A program made the position numbers and the translations under genes. This document shows positions 8,899 to 20,541 of a stretch of 64,000 nucleotides of DNA, piece by piece (position 1 is the first letter of the stretch; each line of letters starts with the position of its first letter). Under the pieces are notes generated by a model that was given only the letters and a program-made list of their open reading frames with translations, did no database searches and was not told the DNA's origin. This stretch comes from Penium margaritaceum (Eukaryota > Streptophyta > Zygnematophyceae > Desmidiales > Peniaceae), in assembly GCA_023375785.1 (NCBI GenBank), contig SZWC01000805.1, forward strand, positions 220,217-284,216, read 5' to 3'.

Positions 8899-10748
8899 TC
8901 TTACCCCAGTTTTTGCCATGCTTGTCATTCTTTTGCGATGTCACTTCACTTCCGCGCCTTCCATGTTGTCCTCCGCACATCTCCTCCTTTTGCACACCAT
9001 AAGATTTCATTCCACATTCATCATGACACAATGTCACAATTGATCACTCGCAAGTGGTCACTTATCCCTTCACATCACCCCTCTGACATGGCAATTCCGC
9101 AAAACTCCATCACCCCCTCTCGGAACACCCATATTCCGTGGATTTGGCTTCCACCTAGTATCCTTGAAATGGCAATCCCGCGGGTACACACGTGGCCCAC
9201 TTCTGCAGCCCCTCTTCCGCGGATTTGGCTTCCCCCTAGTGTCTCTAACATGGCAATTCTGCGGATACACACTTGGCCCACTAATGCAGTCCCTTTTCCA
9301 TGGATTTGGCACCCTCTACACCCCTTAAACAGGCCCATTCCGCAGTCCCATCCCTTAAGCACTTTGGTAATACCCTTATTGTGGATTCCACCACTCCGCT
9401 AAAGCATGTACCATGGTAAATCTGCAAAACCAAGACAGAGACACAGAAATCATGCGGCGGAGGCCCAATATCCTTCCTTCCACTTTCTTAAGAGTTGTCC
9501 AATTGTCACCCATCCACTTCCACGATCACTTGGCCACTCTTCCGCGCTCTTCATTTGTGTCATGCCAGTCTTGTGAGTGATTCCGCGAAACAACTTTTGT
9601 CGTCTTCGGAGTCCTCAGATTCACTTGCGGATTCCATGGTGAGAGAGTGCTTAGATGGAGGAGAGAGTGAGGGAAGGTTGTGAGGTAATGAGATTATTAG
9701 CTCATGTCAAATGAACACAAGTCCACAAGCCCGAATCCCAACACCACACTGATGCAACTAAACCCATTGTATAGTCCACTGCACCCTTCCGCACCACGTC
9801 GCGGCCCCTTTGCATTCACACCCACTACCACCACTACTTCATTCCCATCCGCAAAGCAAGTGCCACCATTGCTTCCTCCTTGCTCGTCGCGCCGCCTCCG
9901 GCCACTTCTTGGTCTTCGCGCCTTGTGGTTCCTGCCATTCTTGGTCCGGTTGTCTTTGCGCCTCTTGTACAACACTTCCGCACATTGTGTGGCCCTTACC
10001 TTTGTCCGCCCTCACTCGCCTTTTCTCTAAATACCAAATCCACGGATACACATGGAGGCCTCTTTCCGCATCCCTGTTGTCCACACAAGTGACTTCAACT
10101 CCATGAGAAATGTGGCAAATCCGCATGTCAACATCATGGCAGCTTTTTGCCTCTTTTGTGGCATTGTAACTTGCCCCTCTGTTGTTACTAGCAAGGCAAG
10201 TCCGCGGGTTAGGCACCCAGCACCATTGTGCGGCACTTCCTTCTCACCTTAGCCACAAAACACCCTTCCAAACATGCCCATTCTGCTCCTGACCATCATG
10301 ACACTTTCTCACGCACTCCACGCACCCAAACCTTGCCCCAGTAGCATCCCAACCAACACAAATCCGCGGCTGAACCTTGCATTGTGTTTTGAGGCCTTCC
10401 GCGGACCCCAAAGTCACCCAAACTCCCCTCCTAAGATGCCTAATCGGCAGACACACCCCCTGCCCTTCTTTTGCCTCTTCCGCGCAACACCAAATATGAA
10501 GCCATTGTTACTGAACACCCAATTGCGCGGGTCTACCACCAGGCACAATTCCAGCCTTCCCCACACCCATAAACAGCCCCACGGAAGCTCAGGAAGATGC
10601 CCATTCCACCCCTCCACCATGAGGATCAACTGTGGCTCTCTCCGTTTGCCCAAAGATCACCCCTCGCTTGCCTCAACTCCATGGCAGAAATCCATGACTT
10701 GGTCTCCCTCGTGGAAGACTTGCGTGCGCGTTAGATTTCATCTAAACA
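8899..10748. repeat. E2 terminal repeat B
   Basis: This second copy aligns to 6325-8202. Its start is TCTTACCCC in place of TGTTGCCCC, so the TG terminus has mutated. Its end ATCTAAACA abuts the ATATG target duplication. Open frames matching those in repeat A are broken by a stop and frameshifts. Confidence 0.7.
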
Positions 10749-12944
10749 ATATGTCAGTAACCCTGACGAACAAATTTGACCATGTGTGGTCAACGTTGAC
10801 AACTCATGATAAGCGCCACAAATGTTCAGATGGGGAAACAATGGTTTGGGACTACTAGGTATCGACTAGCAAGAACAAAGACCTTCAGTAAGTAGTGGCA
10901 TGGTGTGGCTCCTATGCACAATGTCCAACCAAAGAATACATGTGTCATTGGCCATGACCAGATGATTTCAATATGTGTGGTCAACGTTGCCAACTCATAC
11001 GAGTATAAAAGTGGTCAGAGGGGGATGCGGTAGTTTGTTAATACTAGTTATTGACTAGCAAGTACAAAGACCTTCAACAATTAGTGGCACGGAGAGGCTT
11101 CCATGCACAGCCGTCAACCAAAGTAGGCATATGTCACTGATAACCACCAAAGAACTCCTCTATGAGCGGTCAATGTTGACAAGTCATAACACGAATTAAA
11201 AATGGTGAGATGGGAAAACAATGGTTCGGCAAAAGCAAACCATTGTTTGCATAGTTTTACTAGTTATCGAATAGCAAGTACAAAAGCTTCAATGATTAGT
11301 GGCACGGCATGCATACCATGCAAAGTGACCAACCAAAGCAGTCCAAGGAAGTTCACAATGTGTGGTCACTGTTGACAACTCATAATATGAGTCACAAATG
11401 TTTAGGGGGGGGACAATGGTTTGGCAATACTAGTTATCAACTAGCAAGTAAGCAAACCTTCAATAAGTAGTGGCATGGTGTGGTTACCATGCACAATGAC
11501 CAACAAAAGTAGGAATATGTTACGTACCATGACCAAAGAACTTCATTATGTGTGATCAATGTTGACATTTCATAACTTAAGTCATAAAGGTTGAGAGGGG
11601 AAAACAATGGTTTGGGAATACTAGTTATGGACTATCAAGTACAGAGACCTTTTATAAGCGGAGTCATGGTGCGGCTATCATGCACAATGACCAACCAAAG
11701 TATGCATGTGTCACTGACCATGAGCAGATAATTTCACTATGTGTGGTCAATGTTGAAAACTCATAATACGATTCACACATGGTAATACGGGAACAAAGTC
11801 GTTGGGGAAGACTAGTTATCAACTAGCAAGTACAAAGACCTTCAATAAGTAGTGGCACATTGTGGCTACCATGTACAATGAGCGACCACAGTAGGCAGAT
11901 GTCAGTGACCATGACCAACCAATTTAAACATGCGTAGTCGACGTTGACAACTCAATATACAAGCCACAAATGGCCAGAGGATGAAACCAATGGTTTGGAA
12001 ATACTAATCATTGACTAGCAAGTACAAATACCTTCAATACGTTGTGGCATGATGAAGCTACCATGCAGAATGACCACATAAAGTTGGCATATCTCACAAA
12101 CCATGACGAAGGGATTTCACAGATTGTGGTCAATGTTTACAACTGATTATATGAGTCACAGATGGTGATAGGGGAAAACTAATGGTTTGGGAACACTAGG
12201 TTTTACCTAGAAAGAACAAACAACTTCAATACATAGTGGCATGGTGTGGCTACCATGCACAACGCCCAGCCAAAGTAGGCATGTTTCATTGACCATGATC
12301 CAATAGATTCAGTTTATGTGGTCAACATTGAAAACTTATTTTATGAGTCACAAATGGTCAGAGGGGGAAACAGAGGTTTGGGGATACTAATTGTTGATAA
12401 ACAAGTACAAAGACCATCAACAAGTAGTGGCACAGTGTGGCTACCATGGACATTGGCCTACCAAAGTAGGCATAGGTCTCTGACCACGACCAGCAAATTT
12501 CACCATGTGTGGTCAACGCTGACAACTCATAACATGAGTCGCAAATGATCATAGGGGGAAACAATGATTTGGGAATACTAATAATTAACTAGCAAGTACG
12601 AAGACATTCAATATGTTGTGGCACGGTGTGACTATCATGCACAATGAACGACCAAACAATGTACATTAACCAATAATTTCACTATGTGTGGTCAACGTTG
12701 ACTACTCTGAATACGAGTCATGAATGGTCGGAGGGAGGAGCAATGGTTTGAAAACCCTAGGTATCGACTAGAAAGTTCAAAGACCTTGAATGAGTAGTGG
12801 CATGGTTTGGAAACCATGTACAATGACCAACGAAAGGACTCATATGTCACTTACCATAACGAAAGGATTTCACTATGTGTGGTCAACGTTGTCGACTCAT
12901 GGCACGATTCACAAATGGTTAGAGAAAAATAACAATGGTTTGTG
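10749..12944 (+). repeat. ~190-bp satellite array, forward orientation
   Basis: About twelve head-to-tail units have spacing of roughly 180-200 bp, measured from the GTCAACGTTGAC centre (near 10791, 10982, 11170, 11367, 11548 and onward to 12887). Shared blocks are ACTATGTGTGGTCAACGTTG, ACAAATGGTCAGAGGGGGAA, ACAATGGTTTGGGAATAC, CTAGTTATCGACTAGCAAG and GTGGCTACCATGCACAATG. There is no coding content. The last unit stops after TTTGTGAATAC, where LTR-like sequence of E3 begins. Confidence 0.92.
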
Positions 12945-13537
12945 AATACCATACATACAAACGCACGTCAGACTAATGACGGCAGCAGGAAGGCGTGAGA
13001 AAATGTGACAAGTAAGTTGCGGGAGATTGGATTGTGCTCCATGATAGAGTTGCAAGGTAGACAGGTAATCAACAAAAGAAAGTGGAGACGGAGCAAAAGT
13101 GATGGGCTGATGATCGCTGGGCGAAGGGACAAAAGACACGAAGCAAAGAGTGATGAGCTCAGAGTCGCTAGCAAGAGAAGACTGAGCAATGAGCAAGCGG
13201 AGCAAACAGACGGCGGCAAGTCCACGAAACCAGAGGCGAACAAGATGGAAAGAACTATTCTGGGTCGAAATGGGAGGGAATGGACATCCTCCGTACGTAC
13301 AATGCAGAGCGGGACAAAAGCAAAGGATGGTTTCTTTACGCTACCCGGACGCGTTGCAAAAATGTTTGCTTATTGCTCTAACGGTCGTGGATCGTCACGT
13401 GGCTTTTTTGCCCGTGACCCTTGGGTGATGGGTAATGCTTGAAATTTTGAACTGGATGTCTTTCCAGGATATTGGGAGGTTTGAGGTTCAGTCTCATTTA
13501 GTCCGAGGAGGTGTTATTATGGGATTCTGTTCTGACA
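12945..13537 (-). repeat. E3 3' LTR (truncated)
   Basis: It matches 19946-20541 through blocks such as AGACTAATGACGGCAGCAGG, GAAGGCGTGAGA, GAGTTGC and GATATT...GAGGTTCAGT. On the minus strand it begins TGTCAGAACAG directly after a polypurine tract at 13538-13549. The plus-strand left end is missing about 50 bases. A weak match to gag or RNase H was sought and not found. Confidence 0.5.
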
Positions 13538-13669
13538 CCCTCCTTGAATCCAACACAATGATGTGTTGTGCATCAAGAGCTGATTATATTGCAAAAATCC
13601 TTGCACAAGGAGCAATCATTGTTGCCTGCTCTTGGTAGATGTAGTTTTGGCGGGATGGCATGTAGCCCG

Positions 13670-14300
13670 TGTCACGAAAATTAATCTGCCGGAGGACAAC
13701 AAACCCTGAGATAAGTTTATCAATAAAGGTTGAGCTCCGACCAGAATCACCTCGGTGATCATTCCAACTAGCCGTCAACAGTCATCAACTGACCAACGGC
13801 ATTCCTACGCAGTCATCCCCTAATAAGCGATTCGATTGCAAGCACGTCCGGCTAGTATACAAGACGTTTTTGCTTGTTCTTTGTCTTGTTCTGCCCTTGA
13901 TGTAAGAAGGACGTTCATTCAATCCCAGTTAAACCAGAATTCTTATGCTCTTCCTGTTCCCCTTTGGTTTCACGGCATCGCCCTCGTGTTCTCGTTCTGC
14001 TCGCTCCTTGCTCACGTCACCTTGCGCCAACCATTCCCAGCTCACAGCTCTTGCAACCGACATCCCTAATCCTTTGCTCAGGACACACCAACCCATTAAT
14101 TGCTTTGCATGCATGTTCTCTTGCTAATGCATGTCTACCTCACTCCTTGGGTGTCTTGCCACTCTGCAAGCTCTACGACTAGCTTCTCGGGACTGCTCAC
14201 ACTTTTTTGCTTCCGCAAGTTTGCTGACATACTTGTACATGTCCTAGTGCTTTAGCCTGCTGCTGCTGGTGCTTTCTCTTCTTAGTGCATTCTTCTGACT
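13670..14300 (+). repeat. E3i 5' LTR
   Basis: It shares long blocks with 16790-17418, including CATAAAGGTTGAGCTC-like, ACCTCGGTGATCATTCC and CCAACCATTCCCAGCTCACA. It ends GCATTCTTCTGACT immediately before the primer-binding site. Confidence 0.75.
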
Positions 14301-14311
14301 TGGTATTAGAG
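14301..14311 (+). other. E3i primer-binding site
   Basis: TGGTATTAGAG differs by one base from the common plant LTR primer site TGGTATCAGAG and directly abuts the 5' LTR end. Confidence 0.65.
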
Positions 14312-15170
14312 TATCAGACAACAACACCTAGTACCCTGTGATCCAGTCATCGCTTTGCCACCGCAATCGCCCCATTCGTCTGCCCACCATTCATCTGCCA
14401 CCGCAACCGCCACTTTACGTCACTCCGCTTCACCAACAGTTGATGACGGCAGCGGTGCTTTAATTGCTCATCAGAGATTCACCAACATCTTGTGACACGA
14501 CGTTGATAATAGCTGAGAATAGCTCCTGAACCGACGCTTGTCGCCATCTTCATTAAAGCTTCCTGGCGCCCGCCGCTTGTCCTCCCTCGTCACTCAGCCG
14601 CCGCAAGCGCCTTCGTCTCCCTCATCTGCTTTATCTTCCTCATCTACCCCAACTGCCCTAGCCTCATTGCCATCATCTTCTCACGATGCATTCTTGCACC
14701 ACCTCTGCTCGTCGTTAGCAAGAACAGAACGCCATCCATCGTCAGGACATCGGATACCACTAGTCTTCCCGCTCCTGATTTGAGAAAGCTGGGGAACAAT
14801 CCATCACTCTCCTGACATCTACGGACCGGCATCACTGCTCACCGTACGACTCTCCCCTTGCAGCCAACTTCCTCTCGTTGTCAGGATATCGGACACCACC
14901 AGTCTTCTTGCCTTTCGGTCTTGGGTCAACTGGGGAACAATCCGACACTCTCCTGATAGAAGAGAAACGTGTCGCCTTGCCCGCACCAACTGTTGCTTCC
15001 TTCATCGGTCCTCCATCCGGCTCCTGCCGTCACTCTTCCATCAGTACCATCTACCTTCCTTGTCGTGCCATCTTCATCCTCCTCAGCATCCTCTCCATCA
15101 GCCTCAGCACATCCTCTTCATCACCCGACAGCATTCACCATCTCCTCTAGTCCATCTTTGCAAGAGCCTC
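14312..15170 (+). other. E3i leader region with paired GGGGAACAATCC motifs
   Basis: No gene is recognisable. Two copies of a segment containing GGATA(C/T)...CACTAGTCTTC or CACCAGTCTTC followed by CTGGGGAACAATCC lie near 14750-14810 and 14885-14955. Reverse-complement versions occur in E3 near 19220-19400 and in E5 near 62165-62350, so this is a family-specific internal motif. Confidence 0.45.
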
Positions 15171-15179
15171 TACCTTGTC

Positions 15180-15960
15180 ATCATCTACATCACTTTGCAG
15201 CACACGTGGTTTTGCCCCCGCGCCCACTCCACCATCTGTCGCTCCTCTGCCATCATTCGCTTTTGTCATCTGCTCAGCACAAGGATCCGGCAAGTTGCAT
15301 CTCCTGTTTTGCAATGACCTACGCTTAGGCCAAAACTTCCGCAGCACACGCGGTTCACCCCTGCGCCCAGATTTAGCTATCATCCTCTACCCCCTCATCA
15401 TCAATCATCAGCATCTACGGCCACTGCAAGGATATGCATGAGCCAGCTGCCCGCTTTGCTGCAGCCTGAACCCACGCCAGTAGCAAACTTCCTGCGGCGC
15501 GTTGGCACTCACCTTCCCCTTGTTGCAGTCTATTCCTGTATTTGTAGCGCACGTGATTCTGCCCATGTGCCCACTCCACCAGCACTCATTCCGCTGCCTC
15601 CAGCATCATTCATTTGCCCCGCACAAGGATTTGCGCAGTCGCATCGCCTGTTTTGGGACAACCTACACCCACGCCAAAACGTCCGCAGTGCATGCGGTTT
15701 GTACCTGCGCCCAGATTTAGCTATCATCTTCCGCCTCTTCATCAGCAATCATCAGCCTCCGTGGCGAGACTAAGGATCTGCACAAGCTAGCTGCCCACTT
15801 TGCAGCAGCCAGCAGCAGGTTTCTTGCGGCGCGTTGGCACTCGCTCTTCCATTGCCCCATTTTATTCCTCTATTTGCAATGCACATGGTTCTGCCCCTGT
15901 GCACACTTCATCTTCAGCAAATCTGCCAGCTTCAGTACCATTATTTGCACTCTCATATAT
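15180..15960 (+). repeat. Triplicated ~340-bp internal repeat of E3i
   Basis: Three partial copies start near 15195, 15545 and 15880, each opening with a GTGGTTTTGCCCCxGCGCCC-like block. Later blocks are AGCACAAGGATC, CAAAACTTCCGCAG and TTTAGCTATCATC. The same repeat occurs in reverse orientation in E3 (18070-18950) and E5 (60960-62150). Frames show SAQGS, RLFRDNLRP and LAAHFVAA-like strings across copies, but with stops and no known domain. Confidence 0.65.
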
Positions 15961-16789
15961 CTCCTTATTTGAGCCACATGCCTCTGACAAGAGGAGGCTC
16001 GGCTCGGCACCTCCCAAGCACCCCCTCCAACTACCATCTTGCTCATGGCTTTTTCATCCTTGAGGTCATCCATTAACATTGTGGCTAAAGATGGATCCAA
16101 CGTACATAGCTGGTCAGCCTCTGTCCTACTCTGTGCCATCAAATTGTGAGTTTGCGCCCATTCTTTTGTCAACCTGCTCCAAGGATCTATCGAATACAGC
16201 ATTGATATGGACAGCCTGACTTTGGATGACTATGCCAACAACCTACAGCATGTTACCTTCGAGGCGGTCCGTGACCAACTTTGACCACTTCTGCATCCCT
16301 CCTACCATTATCATGTCAGAACATCCCACACAACCCCAATGATTTGGCACATAGTCCTTGAGCAGTGATGGTGAAGGCATTGGATTAGAAGCGTCTACAA
16401 CAACATGACCAGCTACCTACAGTTGTTGGAGCAATTGATCTGCTGCCCTCTTTTAGTCACCATGAGGGATGAATGAAAATTCAAAATTGGGCAGTACATG
16501 TCTACAAAATCCTCTTCTCACTACTTTTGTTGCACCACAGGAAACAGACTATCTGTTTGGTGACCGGCTCTACCTTCAAGCACCAACATAATGGTTTGAT
16601 TCCCATGCTAAAGTCAATCAGCAAATTCATACAGAACTGAAGACCATAATACACAATACTTCCCATGACCTGATTGGTGCATACCAAGAAGACATGGGAG
16701 ACATGTGGTCACATGTCCTCTCCTCTCGGGGCATAGAGCCCCGCATAGGAACCAATTCACATATATAATGTGTCAGATTCAAGGGGGAT
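15961..16789 (+). other. E3i 3' internal region and polypurine tract
   Basis: No domain is recognisable. The last ten bases, AAGGGGGATT, form the polypurine tract before the 3' LTR. Short open frames around 16540-16740 (GDRLYLQAPT, HTELKTIIHN) could be decayed coding sequence, but I cannot assign them. Confidence 0.4.
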
Positions 16790-17418
16790 TCTGGAAACTA
16801 AATCCAACAGAGGACAAGAAATCCCAAGATGAAATTCTCCATAAAGGTTGAGCTCAGGCCAGAACCACCTCGGTGATCATTCCGACTAGCCGACAACGGT
16901 CATTAACCAACCAAAGGCATTCTCACCGAGTCATGCCCTAATAAGCGGTTCTATCGCAAGCATGTCCAGCCAGTGCACAAGAAGCCGTTACCTATTCTTT
17001 GTCCTGTTTTTCCCTTGATATAGGGAGGATGTTCAATCCCTCCCAATTTAACAAGAACAGTTCTGTTCATACTATTCCCCTTTGGTTCTGCGGTTTCGCC
17101 TCCATGTTCTCAAGATGCTAGCTCCTTGCCCACTTCACCTTTTGCCAACCATTCCCAGCTCACAAGTCTTTGCACCAAAATCCATATTCATTCCGTCAAC
17201 AAACATCAACCCATCACTTACTACGCTCTTGCGTTCTCTCACTGATTCCTGTCTACCTCACTCCTTCGTTGTCTTGTCACTCTGCAAGCTATGTGACAAA
17301 CGCCTCGGGAGTGCTCACGCTTTTCTGCTCCGGTCACTCTGCTGACATACTTGTGCATGTCAAGGTGATTCTGCTTGCTTTTGCTACTGTCGTCTCTGCT
17401 CATTGCATTCTTCTCACA
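16790..17418 (+). repeat. E3i 3' LTR
   Basis: This direct repeat of 13670-14300 has nearly equal length and ends TTCTCACA before the second target duplication copy GCCCC. Confidence 0.75.
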
Positions 17419-19881
17419 GCCCCCACAATGGTCAACCAGTTGCCTCCACATTCCGAGGATGGCATGTGGTTCATTTTCAAGCAAGGGACGGATGGTTGGT
17501 TTGATACAATCTTTGAGACCTTTCATCATTTTCTTGTTGAGAGCCTCATGCTTTCCTTAGATTCACTAGCACCACACACCATTCCAAGGTACTTCGGGGA
17601 ATCCATAAGTCTGTTGGTAATGGTAAACCCATGTGGTGGATAGGGCTTCACTGAGAGTATGCCATCCGCTGCCATGTTTGCACGTTGGTGTAACCTCTTG
17701 TGGGCTATGAAGGATCGTGTCCTAGTGGTCGGTAGTACAGCTTATCCAGGTGAATCAAAGGATGTGCTATTACAAGGAGAGCGGTACAGAAGATGTATTG
17801 CCTTTCCCAATCTACCTGCTATAGCTTGTACCAGAGGACAGGTGCAGAACACACTTCTTCCATAAGATTGTGATAGGATGTGTAAATGATGGTCTTTAGT
17901 TGGTTCCATGCTCAATAAGTTGCTGTGTTGAGACTTGATGGGGATGTTAGAACAGTTTTGAGGTGCTTGAAGCTTCCTTGAAAGATGTTATTGAAGACAT
18001 ATCCTGGAAGGGAGACCAGCTTGCCAGTGGTCCACACGTTTTGGATCAAGAAGAGAATGTTTTCACCATCTTCACCCAAGAAAGGTTAGTAATCCCATGG
18101 ATTTCCCATTTGATGAGAAAGTGGACTTGAGAGTACTCCACCTTCCACGAAAGTGCTCGTCACAACACAACTTGCAGGTGTGTGGGTATTGCAATGTTGA
18201 TGTATCAATGTTGTTGATGCAACAATGAGAGGTGATGTAGAAGGATGAGCTAGGCATGGGAGTAGAACCTTGTGTGCTGCTGAGTTGTAGAGGCTTAGAA
18301 TGCAACAAGGGGATGGCAAGAGCCAACGTGTCACGACAAATCTGCTACCGGCAAAGGATGCATGTTGCTGCAAAAGAGGCAGCTGACGCGTGCAGGCCCA
18401 TGTGCTGGTGGCTGATGCGAATGAAACTTGATAGTAGTAGGTGATGGGAGATGAAGTGGATGCAGGGGTAAACCACGTGCGCTCCGGAGAGAACTTGGAT
18501 TGGGTGCAGGTTGTCGCAAAAAAGGGCGATACTATCAAGCAGATGATGAACACTAATGATGGCAGCGGATTGATGTTGATGAAGTGGGTGCTGGGGCAAA
18601 ACCATGTGCAATGCTGAAATAGTGGAGTAGGATGCCGCAAGGGGACAACGAGAGCCGATGCGCCGCATTTGCTCCTAGCATGAGTACAAGCTGCTACAAA
18701 GCGGGGTGCTAGCTTGTGCAGGTCCTTGTGCTGGTGGCACATGCGGATGAAGCTGATTATAATGACAAAAGGTGATTATGAGCGTTGGGCACAGGAGCAA
18801 ACCACGTATGTTGCAAACGTTTTGCCATGGGTGTAGGTCATCGTGATACGAGAAATGCGACCGGGCGGGTCCGTGTGCCAAGTGAATGATATGAGCAAGT
18901 GGAAGGCGATGGAATGATGTTGATGGAGTTGGTACAGAGATGAGACCCCGTGCACTGTTGAGTAGAGGATAATGATGACGTGAATGATGATGATGATGAA
19001 GCTGAAGCTAAAAGAGACCAAAGAATGCAAAGGATGTTGGAGCTAATGAGGCCAATGCGTGACATTGATGAAGAGGAGGATGATTGAGATGACGTTGGTC
19101 ATGCAAAACGAGGAGACAAGACTCATGAAGCATCGGTGACAGATGAGGATATGGTAGATGTGAAGTGGGCGGCAATAGACGCGAACAAGGGAGCCAGCTG
19201 CTCTGGTGTCAACAAAATGATGGCTTGTTCCCCTATTGGCCCAAGAGTGACGAGCAGGAAGACTCGTGGTGTTCGATATCCTGACTGCGATAGAAGGTTG
19301 GCTACAACAAGATAAGTTTGAGGTTATCAGAGATGTTCGCGGATGTCAAGAGAGTGACGGCTTGTTCCCCTGTCATCTCGAAATACGAGAAAGAAGAGTA
19401 TTGGTGTCTGATGTCTTGACGGTGGACATAGCTATGTTAGAACGAGGAGGCGACAAGAGAAGACGATGGATTAGCGAGTAGTGAGAGGATGATGAAGATG
19501 ATGTTGATTTTGCATGTTATGGTGGATGTGGTAGATCAAGAGAGGCAAGAGGATGAGGATGCTACGAGAAAGTGAGGTCACGGGAGCCACGCAGCTTCGA
19601 GGAAGGTAGCGGCAAGAGGCACCTCAATTGCTGCCTTGAGCTTTTTGACAAGTTGTCTCCAAATGTTTCCCACGGGCGTGGACTGGGCGCACGACTTGAT
19701 CATGATGAGAAGAAGTTGTTACAGCTTGCAAAGCGGTCAAAACGATCCTGCTAACGTAAGCTGTTGGTGAAGCTGAGAGGTGCGAGACAGTGACGTTGAC
19801 AGAGGGAAGGTTCAGAGAAGAGTGCAGCAGTTGCAGTGGCATATTGACAACTTGGCTAAAAGAAAGGTGGTGTTGCATTAT
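17419..19881 (-). other. E3 interior with reversed ~340-bp repeats
   Basis: This is the remainder of E3 after the E3i insertion. 18070-18950 holds at least two copies of the family's ~340-bp repeat in reverse orientation relative to E3i. 19200-19400 holds two copies of a GACGGCTTGTTCCCC motif, the reverse of the E3i leader motif. No gag, protease, RT or integrase signature is visible in any frame. Confidence 0.5.
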
Positions 19882-19893
19882 GCTCTCATACCA
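19882..19893 (-). other. E3 primer-binding site
   Basis: On the minus strand TGGTATGAGAGC follows the LTR end ...TTTCGACA directly. It differs by one base from TGGTATCAGAGC. Confidence 0.6.
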
Positions 19894-20541
19894 TGTCGAA
19901 ACAATGTAAGAAGCAGAACAACAATGACAGAAGCAGTTTGAAACCATGAGACATGCAAAATCACGGAAGACTAATGATGGTAGCAGGAAGGCATAAGACA
20001 ATGCTAGAAGCTAGTTCTGGGAGCATGGATTGTACTCTTGGATAGAGTTGCCATGCACAGAGGTGATTGCCGAGATAAAGTGAAGACAGTGCAGAAGTGA
20101 TGGGCTGATGAGAGCTGAGCGAAGGGATGAGAGTGATCAAGCAAATAGTGATGAGCTAAAAGTCGCTAGCAAGAGAAGACTTAGCAATGAACGAGCAGAT
20201 CGAAGACAGAGAGGCAAAGCCGTAGAACCAATGTCAAACAGGATGAAAACAACTGTTCTAAGTTGAACTCGGAGGGAATGAACATCCTTTGTATACACAA
20301 TCATGAGCGGGGTGAGAGCAGATGTCAGCTTCTTTATTCTAGCCGAACGCTTTGCAAACAAGTCCGCTTTTTGTTCCAGTAGTCTTGGATCATAATCTCC
20401 CTTTTTTGCTTGTGATCGTTAGGTGATGGGTCATGCTCGAATGCTTTAAATGGGATGTCTTGGCAGGATATTCTAAGAGTTGCAGTTCAGTATTGTTTAG
20501 AACCAGGAGGCATTATTGTTGGATTACATTTTTTACATACA
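19894..20541 (-). repeat. E3 5' LTR
   Basis: This is the longer LTR copy. On the plus strand it starts TGTCGAAACAATGTAAG and runs to about 20541, where the second minisatellite begins. It shares blocks with 12945-13537, including GGTGATGGGTCATGCT-like and GGCATTATTGTTGGATT-like sequence. Confidence 0.55.

Larger units (their letters stand above)
6325..10748. mobile_element. E2: non-coding element with very long terminal direct repeats
   Basis: Two direct repeats of about 1.88 and 1.85 kb (6325-8202 and 8899-10748) flank only ~700 bp of unique sequence. The outer ends are TGTTGCCCC and CTAAACA, and ATATG is duplicated on both sides (6320-6324 and 10749-10753), which fits LTR-type integration into the satellite. 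No gag or pol motif is visible in any frame. Such a layout (large LTRs, tiny interior, no proteins) would be non-autonomous. If it runs on the minus strand, TGGTGCGGTGA near 8892-8882 could serve as primer-binding site a few bases from the LTR, but I do not recognise the tRNA. An old tandem duplication is the alternative, though the TSD argues for insertion. Confidence 0.7.
13670..17418 (+). mobile_element. E3i: plus-strand non-autonomous LTR element nested in E3
   Basis: Homologous direct repeats at 13670-14300 and 16790-17418 (631 and 629 bp) flank a 2.5-kb interior. The first begins TGTCACGAAAATT and is followed at once by TGGTATTAGAG (14301-14311), an initiator-Met-type primer-binding site. 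AAGGGGGATT (16781-16790) is a polypurine tract next to the second. Flanks are GCCCG (13665-13669) and GCCCC (17419-17423), a 5-bp duplication with one mismatch. The interior has no retroviral proteins but carries a triplicated ~340-bp repeat. Confidence 0.75.
12945..20541 (-). mobile_element. E3: minus-strand non-autonomous LTR element, split by E3i
   Basis: LTR-like sequence at 12945-13537 and 19894-20541 is homologous and in the same orientation. On the minus strand the right copy is followed by the primer-binding site TGGTATGAGAGC (19893-19882). The left copy is preceded by the polypurine tract ATTCAAGGAGGG (13549-13538). The interior is interrupted at 13670-17418 by a plus-strand relative. 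I see no gag or pol. The left LTR lacks about 50 bases relative to the right one, and no TSD is visible, so the left end has been eroded or rearranged where it meets the satellite. Confidence 0.55.

Noticed and set aside
10749-12944. CRISPR-like direct repeats
   Set aside because: Unit is ~190 bp with no short conserved repeat alternating with unique spacers; it is a eukaryotic satellite.
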